Positions 45,171 to 54,476 of a stretch of DNA of 64,000 bases are shown here, one piece after another; positions within the stretch are counted from its first letter, which is position 1, and each line of letters opens with the position of its first letter. Source of the stretch: CAVVYA01 sp963752345 (GTDB lineage: Bacteria; Pseudomonadota; Alphaproteobacteria; SMXQ01); contig CAVVYA010000020.1 of NCBI GenBank assembly GCA_963752345.1, forward strand, positions 289,000 to 352,999. Reading direction: 5' to 3'. The notes below the pieces were generated by a model. It was not told where the DNA came from. It searched no databases and saw only the letters and a program-made list of their open reading frames with translations. The translations under genes and the position numbers were made by a program.

Positions 45171-45356
45171 GCCAGTCCAGTCTCCGCACCACACTTCGGC
45201 GATCTGCGAGGTGCCGCGAAAAACGCGGCCAATCGGCGCGTTTTCCGCGCGCTCCTTAGCTCACCTTTGACCCAGACGGTCTTCCGACGCGTATGGGCCA
45301 TTTTCTGGCCTATCGTCTCTTTTCGCAAATTCGGGGGTCAAAGGTCAGCATCAAGA
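45171..45356. repeat. tRNA-tailed repeat, unit 3 (lacks the tail)
   Basis: Matches through the inner hairpin (GGGCCATTTTCTGGCCTA) and GGGGGTCAAAGGTCAGC, then diverges. The T-loop/CCA tail is missing, so this is the island-side edge of the first cluster. Confidence 0.85.
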
Positions 45357-45363
45357 GATCGCC

Positions 45364-45621
45364 CAATTCGATATCGCGCATACTGGCCGCCATTCGGACG
45401 CATCTCGGGATGGACGTGGCGTTCATTCTCAATTCGTTGATGGTCGGCGCTTCTTCCGGCACATAGAGTCCGGCGCTTGTGCGGGCCGATGAACGTGGGT
45501 GATTCGGATCCGCTGGAAGACAGCTATTGCCAGCGGGTGATCGATGGTCGGCTGCCCGAACTCATTCAGGACGCTTCATTGATTCCAGAAGCCGCGGGCC
45601 TGCCGTGGGAAAGCCAACCGT
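45364..45621 (+). pseudogene. Remnant of a GAF-domain (EAL-type) signalling protein
   Basis: Pieces in three frames read ILAAIRTHLGMDVAFI, then EFVDGRRFFRHIES, then VGDSDPLEDSYCQRVIDGRL and PELIQDASLIPEAAGLP. These belong to the GAF domain found ahead of EAL domains in some actinobacterial and alphaproteobacterial proteins. Frame changes and missing flanks show it is dead. It begins immediately after repeat unit 3, whose loss of tail fits a deletion end point. Confidence 0.65.
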
Positions 45622-45680
45622 AGTCGGACCGAATGTACCCGTTGAGCGCGTAGCCAATTGCGAGCCGCATATGATGCGAC

Positions 45681-45804
45681 CATGACAGATCGCGAATTCC
45701 TGAACTAGGCCGAGAAGCTCGGCATTCCCATCAGCCCCGTTTCCGGCGAAGTCCTGGCGTCCCTGACCAAGAGCATCTTCAAGACCTCGGATCATATCGT
45801 GTAA
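45681..45804 (+). pseudogene. C-terminal remnant of a Bug/TctC binding protein
   Basis: The frame from 45681 reads MTDREFLN, a stop (TAG), then AEKLGIPISPVSGEVLASL and TKSIFKTSDHIV before TAA. This matches the last 40 residues of Bug proteins (compare AEADKAGLEIGPTTGEKLQD in the gene at 243). Only the tail is left, with an internal stop. It is on the plus strand, unlike the intact Bug gene that follows. Confidence 0.65.
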
Positions 45805-45943
45805 CGAGCACGCAACTCAGTTAACGAGTGATCACGTCCAATCGGGATTCGCTGTTCGCACCTAGCATAATGGGTTTGATAGCCACAGATTGCCGTTCGG
45901 CGCGCATTGTTAAACACCCGGATTTCTTACTACCGGAGCTCCC

Positions 45944-46972
45944 TCATTTTAGCTTTAGCCGCGTTTTCATGTCGCGCACCACCTCGTCCCTGTTCGCGGT
46001 TGTGCGCGCGAGCTCTTCGTAAATTTCGCTCGCCTTGCGCGGGTTGAGTTCCATATTGTGCGTTTTCATATATTCAATGAAACCCGAGTCCTGCATCGTC
46101 TTGTCAAACGCCGTTTGTAAGGTTGCCAATCTGGCTGGCGGCAAATCTGGCGGCGCGAAGACGGAACGACCTATGTGCTGAGCAATCTCAAGAAGGTCGA
46201 CGATGGCCTTATCCTTGGGATCGTTCACAAGCTCGCGGAGAGTTGGGACGTCGGCTGGAAGGCTGGCATCCTTCTCTCTTGGGCCGTATTGCACGAGATA
46301 GCTCAACCGGTTTTCCGTGATCCATGCCGGGCGCATCACTTTCCAACTTGCCCACTGATTTGTGCGACCCTCGATCTCACCGCGCTCCATTGCGAGATTC
46401 ACATTATCTCCGCCTGGATAGCCATTAACGATACGAAACTTGGTCCCAAGGAGGGCATTCGTGACCGCCGGCTGTAGCGAGCCTAGCGCGAAGGTCCCTC
46501 CGGCCCCAATCATCACCTCTTTTTGCCGGGCGTCTTCGAGTGTGTTTACTCCCGTCGACTTGAATACGGCTAGAACATCGGTCGTGGTCGCGACGGTTCC
46601 AATCCATCCAAACTTCTGCGAGTTAAAGCGCACCTGAGACGGGTTCAAGGCCTCCGCAAGTAACATGCTGGAAGGAGATGTGGCGATGACTGTGCCATCC
46701 TTCGCCGCGATATTGTAAATGTGGCTAGCTGCGGTCGTGCCATTCGCGCCAGGCATGGTTTGCACGACAATGACGGGCTTCCCGGTAATGTGCGCCGGCA
46801 TAAATTGCGCCAGCACGCGGGCATAAAGGTCGTTTGTTCCGCCCGGCTCCGTCCCGACAATGAGTTTAATCTGTTTGCCCGCATAAAAGCTGGTGTCATC
46901 CGCCCGTGCGGTGATTGCTGTGGCAATAATTGCTGAAAAAAAGATGGTCGATAAGAACTTTGCGTCGGTCAT
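45944..46972 (-). CDS. Bug/TctC family periplasmic solute-binding protein
   Basis: 342 residues, frame intact. Signal peptide MTDAKFLSTIFFSAIIATAI with cleavage near ARADD. Family pattern IKLIVGTEPGGTNDLYARVL, PVIVVQTMPGANGTTAASH, TKFRIVNGYPGGDNVNLAM and late SVFAPPDLPPARLATLQ. It is only distantly related to the other two Bug proteins here. Base composition is visibly lower in GC than the core genes. It lies 73 bases downstream of the amidohydrolase gene on the same strand, so it is probably co-transcribed with it and binds a substrate of the same pathway. Confidence 0.9.
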   Translation of the reverse strand: MTDAKFLSTIFFSAIIATAITARADDTSFYAGKQIKLIVGTEPGGTNDLYARVLAQFMPAHITGKPVIVVQTMPGANGTTAASHIYNIAAKDGTVIATSPSSMLLAEALNPSQVRFNSQKFGWIGTVATTTDVLAVFKSTGVNTLEDARQKEVMIGAGGTFALGSLQPAVTNALLGTKFRIVNGYPGGDNVNLAMERGEIEGRTNQWASWKVMRPAWITENRLSYLVQYGPREKDASLPADVPTLRELVNDPKDKAIVDLLEIAQHIGRSVFAPPDLPPARLATLQTAFDKTMQDSGFIEYMKTHNMELNPRKASEIYEELARTTANRDEVVRDMKTRLKLK

Positions 46973-47045
46973 GCTTTCTCCGATCTAAGGCGGGCGCTTT
47001 ATGACTGGGCGCACGCGCGAGTCGTTGTAGCTACAGAAACGACGT

Positions 47046-48045
47046 TCAATTAAGACCCAAGAACGTCATGGCATTGCGCGACAAGATCCTTTCCTTCACC
47101 TCAGCGGACAAGAAGTTGCACTGATTGATCCAGCGCACCGCGCCCCCAGGAATGTCGCCGCCCGCGGGATAGTCCGTGCCGATCACGACATGGTCGCTCC
47201 CCGCTCTCCTGACGAGCAGATCCAAAGAGTCCAGGTCGTGCACTAAGCAGTCAAGTACATACGTGCCAGATAATCAGCAGGTGGACTGGCCATTGGACGA
47301 GCGTTCGCGTGCTGTTGGTAACGGAGGTCCAAGCGGCCAACGCCAAACTCGATCCAGCCCCCTCCTTGCGTGAACAAGATCCGAGTGTCGGGATAGCGGT
47401 CGAGAAGACCGCTATAGACGACCGACATCGCCGCTAGACTGGATTCGAGCGGAGCGCCGAACGAATTCCAGAAATGTACCGCGGAAAGCGACCGCCCTGC
47501 TCAACGATCGTGGGATGGACGCAGATCGCCACGTCCATGGCAGCAGCAGCCTCCAGGATCGGAAGAACAGACGGCTCGTCCAGGTTAAGCCCGCGCACGT
47601 TGGAAAGAGTCGCCACAGCCCTCAGACCCAACCGACCAGTCGCGTATTCCAATTCGTTCAGCGCGACCTTTTGGTGCGCCATCGGCAAAATCGCTATGCC
47701 ACGAAATCGATCGGGGTGCGCTGTTTGGACCTCTGCCAGCTCTTCATTAATCTCGCGGCAAAACCTAGCCGCATCGGCTTCATCCAGCTCGTAATTGTAG
47801 AAGCTTCCATTTAGCAGGAGAGCTTCAAAGTTGATGGCGTCCTTTGCTTCTCTTGCGGCCGCACGCGCGGACGGATCCTTCAGCGTTGATTTGGAGACTG
47901 CTCGGTTGACCGTGTGGCTGCTCGATGCAGCGAATTCACGTCCATACTGATCGCAAAGCACTCGCCACCCGTACCAATCGCGTCCGGCTGCCAATTCAGC
48001 AATGAGGCCGCGAGGTGTCCAGTGCGCGTGCATGTCGATCGCCAT
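47046..48045 (-). CDS. Amidohydrolase-2/ACMSD-like enzyme (two apparent frameshifts)
   Basis: About 333 residues after correction. Metal-binding start MAIDMHAHWTPRGLIAEL (HxH); ILPMAHQKVALNELEYA; VAICVHPT (His), then FWNSFGAPLESSLAAMSVV, YPDTRILFTQGGGWIEFGVG and SDHVVIGTDYPAGGDIPGG (catalytic Asp). The family includes decarboxylases of aromatic acids (ACMSD, gamma-resorcylate and 5-carboxyvanillate decarboxylases). Frame changes at about 47455 (one T too few in CATTTCTGG) and about 47247 (one base missing before GTGCACGACCTGG). Length is 3n+1, as expected for two missing bases. The exact substrate is unknown; an aromatic acid fits the neighbourhood. Confidence 0.82.
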
Positions 48046-48600
48046 TTCTCAACTCCCTCGCTTGGCCAACTTTTAGACCAGGGGTTAGAGCCACCACCAC
48101 TGAACCGGTCTATTCAACCTTGTATTAGGGAATTGCGATAACAAACAAATATAGTTTTGTCCGAAACTCATAGCTAAGCATTATGGCCTGACAGACATGG
48201 GCATTTGCTTCGTGGAAGCGGCGTGCCATTGAGTAGCGGATTGCGACCAATCAAGCAGACTGCTGAAGAGGGCGCACTCGGTGTACTCCGGGTTCGACTG
48301 CTGGACCGCTCGTCATAGGAAGTCGTGAATGGAGCAAATCGTGTAAGGATGGTCCGAGCGCGACGAGAGATTAGGTGTTCTTCAACTTGGAAACTCGCCG
48401 GTAGACATTCGCCTGCAACGCGGGCCTACCAGCGACACCCAAGTGGGATAGTCTGTGCCCACCAGCCTTACGTCGATGTTTTCATTCTCCACCGACGAAT
48501 GGCGATGAGACATTGAAGCTGAGGTGCTGTTGCGGCAGAGTATGTCCGCTCAAGCTTAATTTTAGCGACTGTACCGCGGCTTTCCGGAGTTCATTCGCAA
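48046..48600. other. Divergent intergenic region of the catabolic island
   Basis: About 550 bases between the amidohydrolase and LysR genes. It holds the operator-like sequence at 48155-48186. Near 48390-48500 the minus strand shows a weak VGTDYP-like phrase that could be amidohydrolase debris, but the match is too short to claim. Nothing else was recognised. Confidence 0.45.
48155..48186. promoter_or_regulatory. Operator-like sequence, amidohydrolase side
   Basis: TTTTGTCCGAAACTCATAGC followed by TAAGCATTATGG. The same string, inverted, occurs at 49530-49582 beyond the LysR gene: TTTGTCCTGAACTCATAGC and TTAAGGTTATGAG. Two copies at the outer edges of a LysR-centred pair of transcription units make a good candidate regulator site. 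Confidence 0.65.
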
Positions 48601-49523
48601 GTGGACCTACGCAATCTGCGGAACATGATCGCCGTCTTGGAGACGGGCAGTTTGGGCAAGGCTGCGGAGCGGTTGCATATTTCTCAGCCGGCTCTTACCA
48701 AAAGCATCCAGCGCCTCGAACAGGAATTGGGCGTTCGCCTCTTTGAGCGGGAACCGCGGGGCATGCGGCCCACCCTTTATGCAGAAAGCTTGCGAGGATA
48801 TGCGAAAGCCACCTCGGTGGGGATGGCTCAGGCGATAGCACACATCAATGCCCTCAAAAACGGCACCGAGGGCATGATTACGGTTGCGGCCCCGAGCATC
48901 ATCGCGTCCACGCTGTTCCTGAAGTCGTGGCCCGGCTTTCACGCGAACGGCCGCACCTGTTAACCCGCGTCTTGTCGCAGAGCCAGGATCTCTATTCATC
49001 GCTCCTCGATGGCAGGGACAATTTGGTCGTGGGGATGTTTTACAACGAAATCCCGAAAGCCGGCCTGGCACGTGAGTGGCTGTTTGATGACCAACTGGTC
49101 GTCATTACGCGTCCGGACCATCCTCTGACACGTCTGCGCAAGGTCACAGCTTTAGATCTACAGAAGTGTACCTGGGTGGTCGCGGAGTCGGATACCAGGC
49201 ACCGCCGACGTCTGGAGCAGTATTTTGAGGAGGCCGGCCTCGACTTGCCGCATGCGGCGGTTGAATGCAGCCTCCCATCGATTCTGAAGCGCGTGGTGAT
49301 GCAAACGGATTATGTAGCCTTGATCGCAAGAATGGGCGTCGACGCCGACGTGAAAAACAATCTCCTGCAGGTCATCGAAATCAACTCGCCGTTCATGGCG
49401 CGGCCCATCGCGCTTGTCTGGCGTGAGAACGAGATACTTACGCCAGCCGTGAAGTCCTTCATCCAGATCCTCAAGGAAGTCTGCCACGCGCGGACTGCCG
49501 TGCGCTCCGCGTCAGGCCGGTGA
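48601..49523 (+). CDS. LysR-family transcriptional regulator (apparent frameshift)
   Basis: About 308 residues after correction. N-terminal winged helix-turn-helix: VDLRNLRNMIAVLETGSLGK, AAERLHISQPALTKSIQRLE and LGVRLFEREPRGMRPT. The effector-binding domain continues as ITVAAPSIIASTLFPE-VVARLSRERPHLLTRV, LVVGMFYNEIPKAGLA and EINSPFMARPIALVWRENE. The frame changes at about 48916 (one C too few in TTCCTGAAG; 3n+2). GTG at 48601 is the likely start. It lies between two oppositely directed catabolic units and probably controls both through the operators at 48155 and 49530. Confidence 0.87.
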
Positions 49524-49529
49524 GGTCAT

Positions 49530-49582
49530 CTCATAACCTTAAGCTATGAGTTCAGGACAAATCGATATTTGTCCGTTATGAG
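49530..49582. promoter_or_regulatory. Operator-like nested palindrome upstream of the hydratase-lyase gene
   Basis: Outer inverted repeat CTCATAAC ... GTTATGAG, inner GGACAAAT-CGAT-ATTTGTCC, and a third pair CTCATA/TATGAG. The complement of the left half matches the sequence at 48155-48186. Located just after the LysR stop and about 140 bases before the next start codon. Confidence 0.7.
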
Positions 49583-49721
49583 CCGTTCCTAATAGAACCA
49601 TTACAGCAGTGAACTGCCTCGCCCGTGGGCCGAATAGCCCGGTCGCAGGCGGTATGCACAGGTTGGCCCTGCGGCTTATGGGCGGTGCGACCTATCGATC
49701 GCGCGAAACGGGAGAGATGCC

Positions 49722-50569
49722 ATGGCGGATAAGGAATACGAAGCGGTCAAAATCGAGCGGGAAGATGGCATCACGTTCCTCATCATGAACCGGCCCGAAA
49801 AGCGCAATGCCATGAGCCCGCAGCTCCATTTCGATATGGAGGATGCGATGGACCGTCTGGCCCACGATGAGCAGACGAAGGTGCTGGTCATCACCGGCGC
49901 CGGCGACGCGTTCTGCGCGGGGCAGGACCTGAAGCTCTATTTCCGCGCCAACGAGCAGGATCCCGTCAGCTGGGCAAAGGCGCACGACGCCTCCGACAAC
50001 TGGCGCTGGCTAAAGCTCACTAAGTTTCCCAAGCCGACGATCGCGATGGTGAACGGCTACTGCTTTGGCGGCGGACTCACGCAAATGGCGGGCTGCGACA
50101 TGGCCATCGCGGCAGACGACGCCATGTTCGGCGTGTGCGAGATCAACTGGGGCATTCTTCCCGGCGGCAACGTGGCGTGGATCGTCACCCAGCTGATGAA
50201 CTACCGCGATGCGCTGCATTATTCCATGACGGGAGAGCCGTTTAACGGAAAGCGCGCCCTGGAGCTCGGTTGCGTTAACTACTCCGTTCCCCGCAAAGAC
50301 CTTCGCGCCGAAACCATCAAGCTGGCGAAGCTGCTGATGGGCAAGATCCGACGGCGCTGCGCTATACCAAGGAGTGCATCCGCACGGTCCGCGACATGAA
50401 CGAGGCCGACGCCCGGGAATATCTGCGCGCCAAGATGGATGCCCTCAAGCACAACGATCCCGAAAAGGGCCGGCAGAACGGCATGAAGCAGTTCCTCGAC
50501 GACAAGTCGTTCCGTCCCGGGCTCGGGCAGGACCATCGCCAGAAGGCTGCGAAGGAAGCAAAGAAGTAA
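49722..50569 (+). CDS. Hydroxycinnamoyl-CoA (feruloyl-CoA) hydratase-lyase (apparent frameshift)
   Basis: Crotonase-fold enzyme, about 282 residues after correction. MADKEYEAVKIEREDGITFL; NRPEKRNAMSPQLHFDMEDA; VITGAGDAFCAGQDLKLYF; KPTIAMVNGYCFGGGLTQ; MFGVCEINWGILPGG, with the Glu used by HCHL enzymes; and the family-specific tail NGMKQFLDDKSFRPGLGQ. Known members turn feruloyl-CoA into vanillin and acetyl-CoA. The frame changes near 50345 (one A too few: MGKN-PTALRYTKE; 3n+2). ATG at 49722 follows GGGAGAG. It is followed by a matching CoA ligase, which strengthens the call; simple enoyl-CoA hydratase is the alternative. Confidence 0.83.
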
Positions 50570-50643
50570 ACAGCGGCACTGCGGCGCGCAGCTTCGGCAT
50601 AGCGCGGTTTTGCGGGTCACCGGTGGATCCGCGTGGGGGCGAT

Positions 50644-52838
50644 ATGAATACGGCAGTAGACGACGAGCAGGGCAGACTTCAGCAGGCAGACGCGGCCCGC
50701 AAGGTCGACGCGCTGCTTTCCCCACGCAACATCGCCATCGTCGGCGCCAGCGACAATCCGAGCGGCTGGTTGATCCGGGTGTGGCGCAATTTGGAGCGCT
50801 ACGCCTTTCCGGGCGCTGTCTACCCAGTCAACGGGTCCCGCGACGTGGTGTGGGGACGACGGTGCTTCCGCAGCCTCAAGGATCTGCCGGAGGCACCGGA
50901 CCACGTCGTTGTGATCGTGCCGGCATCTCACGTGGCCGGTGTTCTCGAAGAAGCGGCGGCGGCTGGCGCGCGTAGCGCCACCGTCTTCAGCTCCGGCTTT
51001 GACGAGGCGCGACATGCCGCCGGCCGCGCCCTGGGCCAGACGTTGCGTGAAACCATCGCCCGCACGGGTCTAGCGGTATCCGGCCCCAATTGCCTGGGCA
51101 ACTTCGTCGCGAAATCCCAACTCATGACCATGACCGACGACCGGGGGCATGAGATGCGTCCGGGACCGGTCGCCATCGTGGGGCAGAGCGGCGGCGTCGT
51201 CACCGCCATCAAGCGGTCGCTGAGCGACCGGGGCGTTGGCGTCGGCTACATGATCACCAGCGGCAACCAGTCGGGTCTGACCGCAGCCGACTATATCTTC
51301 TACTTCGTCACCGAGCCGGCGGTGAAGGTGATCGTCTGCTACCTCGAGGCGATTCCCGCGGGCGAGGCCTTTCTGACGGCCTGCCGCGCGGCCCGCGCCG
51401 CCGGCAAGCCGGTCATCGTCATGAAGCTTGGCGGCTCCGAGGCCGGCCGCGAGGCCGCCATGGCGCACACCGGCACTCTCGCCGGCGCCACTGACGCCTT
51501 CGACGCGATCGCCGGCGCGGCCGGTGCCATGCGCGCCAAGACGACCGACGACGTCATCGAAGCGGTCGAGTTCTTCCTCCATGCGCGCCTGCCAAAAGGC
51601 CGGGGCGTGGGGGCCGTGACATTTTCGGGCGGGCTCCGCGGCCTCCAACTCGATCGGCGGAAGCCAACAGCGTGTCGTTTCCGGAGCTCCACCTGAGACC
51701 CGGGCGAAACTGGAAAAGATCCTCGGCGTCGGCACGATCATCGGCAATCCGCTGGATGCTGGCTTCGCGGCGCTGTCGAGCCAGGAAAATTACCTGAACG
51801 CTATCCGCGCCATGCTCGAGGATCCGTCATTGATCTTCTCCTCTTGCAGGAGGAGATCCCGCGTGAGCCCGGCATCCCGAAAGAAGACAATCTCCACAAG
51901 GTGAACGCCCTGGTGGCCACAAGCCAGGCCAAGCCGGTCTCCTTCCTCAGCACGGCGTCCTTCGCGTCACGGACTACGGCCGCGCGCTGCGGCCAAACCT
52001 GGCGCATGTGCCGTTTCTGCAGGAGCCGGACAAGGCACTGCGGGTGATCGGGTCCGTGATCGATTACGCCGAGCACGCGCGGCTAGCGCGCTCTGCGTCC
52101 TCCCGCGGCATGAAGCTGAACGAAACTCCCGCTTTGCGGACGCTTCGCGATGTCGCGAAGGGCGGGTCCGCGCCCATCTTGACGAAATCGCATCGAAGGC
52201 TTTGCTGCGCGATTGCGGTCTGCCTGTGCCGCAGGAAGTCTGCGCGATTTCCCGTGACGCGGTGGTGGAAGCGGCCAACGCACTGGGCTATCCGGTTGTC
52301 CTAAAGATCGTCAGCAGCGATATCGCGCACAAAAGCGATATCGGGGGCGTGAAGCTCGACCTGCGCACGGAAAGCGCAGTAAGTCAGGCCTATGACGAGA
52401 TTCTCCGTAACGCCACGGTCCATAAGCCCGACGCAAAAATGAAGGCGTTCTGGTCACGCCAATCGCGGCGGCCTCGAGCTGGTGCTCGGAATTAAGTATG
52501 ACGCCGATATGGGATGCGTCGTCATGTTTGGCTTGGGCGGGATCTGGTTGGAACTGGTCAAAGATGTCGCGTTCGGTCCTCCAGGCCTGAATGCGGAGCA
52601 GGCCGAAGGCATGATCGACCGCACGCGCGCCGGAAAACTGCTCTTCGGTTATCGTGGCGCGCCGCCCTACGACCGCGAGGCGGTCGTCTCGGCGCTCGTG
52701 AGCCTGGGCAAGCTGGCGGCCGACTACGGCCCATTTATCGAGGCAATCGATATCAACCCGTTTGTGGCCTTGCCGAAGGGGCAGGGCGCGGTCGCGCTGG
52801 ACGGTCTCGTCGTCGCGCGCCCGGTTCACAAGGGCTGA
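50644..52838 (+). CDS. ADP-forming acyl-CoA ligase, feruloyl-CoA-synthetase-like (about seven apparent frameshifts)
   Basis: About 733 residues after correction. CoA-binding Rossmann domain: LLSPRNIAIVGASDNPSGWL and VYPVNG; Succ-CoA-like domains: SGPNCLGNF, GPVAIVGQSGGVVTAI and AAMAHTGTLAGATDAFDAI with the His that is phosphorylated in this family; ATP-grasp: LRDCGLPVPQEV, GYPVVLKIVSSDIAHKSDIG and IDINPFVALPKGQGAVALDG. The first 1000 bases are clean; then single missing bases at about 51660, 51692, 51830, 51965, 52180, 52443 and 52475 each restore a conserved segment. Length is 3n+2, consistent with seven missing bases. FerA of Sphingobium is of this type. With the preceding lyase it would activate and shorten ferulate-like acids. 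Confidence 0.8.
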
Positions 52839-52899
52839 GCGGATTTGAGTGACGTGGGTAAGTGGCAGAAAGCCACTCAAAGGGGAAGGAACGCGCATC

Positions 52900-53947
52900 A
52901 TGTTTAAAAAGGCTAGTGCTATCCATCGGGCCGCCGCTGTGCTGACCTTGGGCTCCGCACTGCTGGTCGCCCAGAACGACGCGGCTCATGCCCAGGCCCC
53001 ACAGGACAACTTCAGATGGCGGCAAATGACGATTACGGTCGCGTTCTCCGCGGGCGGGAACTACGACGTCTACGCGCGCCTGTTGTCGCGCCACATCAAC
53101 AGGCACCTGCCCGGCAATCCCAACGTGGTGGTGAGCAACATGCCCGGCGCCGGAGGGCTGAAGATGGCGAACCACATGTACAACACGGCGCCAAAGGACG
53201 GCAGCGAGATCGGCGTGATTCCACGGGCCCTGCCGACGGAGCCCTTGCTGCGCAAGGAGACCAACGCCCGGTTCGAGCCGGACAAGTTCAACTGGATTGG
53301 CAGCATGAATAAGGAGGTGGCCGTTCTGGTCTTCTGGCACAGCCGCCCGTCAGCCTGCAGGATGTGCTGTCCGGAAAGGAAATCCGGTCGGCGCGACCGG
53401 CGCGACCAGCGACGGGGCGATGTTCTCCCAGACCGTGAACCGACTGCTCGGTTCGCGGCTCAAGGTCATTCCGGCGTATCCGGGCGTGCTGGAAACTCTC
53501 CTCGCCATGGAAAAGGGTGAGATCTCGGGCACCGCGGCGGTCACCTGGGCATCCCTGCAGACGAACAAGCCGGACTGGATCAGCGGCAACAAGGCGAAGG
53601 TGGCGCTGCAAATGAGCATTGAGAGGGCGCCGGAGCTGCCCGACGTGCCGGCGATCAAGGAGTTGGTGCAATCCGAGCGTGACCGCCGGGTCATCGACCT
53701 GATCTTCTCGTGCCAGGATCTCGGGCGCCCGTTCCTTGCGCCTCCGGGCCTTCCCGCCACGCGCGTCGCGACTCTGCGCCAAGCCTTCGTCGCCAGCATG
53801 AACGATCCGGCGATGATCGCAGAAGCGAAGAAAGGGCAGATGGACCTTAACATCATCACCGGCGAACAGGCGCAGGAGATCATGGCCAACCTCGTCAAGA
53901 CGCCGGAAGACGTTCTGCAGCGTGCGCGCGAGATCTACGCCAACTAG
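52900..53947 (+). CDS. Bug/TctC family periplasmic solute-binding protein (two apparent frameshifts)
   Basis: About 349 residues after correction. Signal peptide AVLTLGSALLVAQNDAAHAQ; ITVAFSAGGNYDVYARLLSR; PNVVVSNMPGAGGLKMANHM; then after the frame changes VNRLLGSRLKVIPAYPGVLE and RPFLAPPGLPATRVATLR. Missing single bases at about 53342 and 53386 (GKEIP-VGATGATSDGAMF). Third gene of the hydratase-lyase/ligase unit, so a hydroxycinnamate or breakdown product is its probable ligand. TctA/TctB partners are absent. Confidence 0.85.
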
Positions 53948-54231
53948 ACGCCATCGACCGGCGGGGCAGGCGCAATCTGAACCTGCCGGTCGTAAGCGCG
54001 ACGGCATGATTTGCCACGATTATCGCCCCGAAGCCTTGCGGGATTAAACGCGCTAGACGCTCTTTATGCTCATCCGGCCTCATTGGCGTTGATCTGTAAG
54101 CCGGAACGCCCTAACGCATTATGACGCGCATTGCGCCCTGCGGCGTCTCAGGGGCAACGTGTAAAAAAGAGTGCGCGATTTCCGGGGGTAGCAGTGCAAT
54201 ATTCCCGGGTTCGACCCTGCCTGCCCAGCCA
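53948..54231. other. Intergenic region ending in a tRNA-3'-like sequence
   Basis: No gene was recognised. At 54199-54231, ATTCCCGGGTTCGACC then CTGCCTGCCCAGCCA resembles a tRNA T-loop to CCA end and is directly followed by repeat unit 4, as the real tRNA is by unit 1. It could be an attachment-site copy. The stems no longer pair, so it is not a working tRNA. Confidence 0.6.
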
Positions 54232-54476
54232 GCTAGCCCCGTCTTTCCCCGGGGGCTCTAGCGATCCTCCGTAGTGCGCCCGAAAACGCGGCCAATTGGC
54301 GCGTGTTTCGAGGGCATCGCGGGCGACCTTCGACCCCGAGACCGCATACTGAGACGCATTTAGGCCATTTGTGGCCTATCGTCTCTTTCGCAATTTCGGG
54401 GGGTCAAAGGTCACCATCGGCGAGAGCGACTACCATCGCGCCGTATTCCCGAGTTCGAATCCATCAGCATCAGCCA
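54232..54476. repeat. tRNA-tailed repeat, unit 4
   Basis: 245 bp, the same length as unit 1. Inner hairpin is now perfect over 7 bp: TAGGCCA-TTTG-TGGCCTA. The outer right arm, TTTCGGGGGGTCAAAGGTC, is kept; the left arm is weaker (GACCTTCGACCCCGAGA). The tail, TATTCCCGAGTTCGAATCC and CAGCATCAGCCA, ends at 54476. Confidence 0.87.

Noticed and set aside
44761..45440. Open frames inside the tRNA-tailed repeats (for example 45003-45440)
   Set aside because: They follow repeat boundaries, have no ribosome site and change frame between copies.
54199..54231. A second tRNA at the right-hand repeat cluster
   Set aside because: Only the T-loop to CCA end is present; stems do not pair and there is no anticodon arm.
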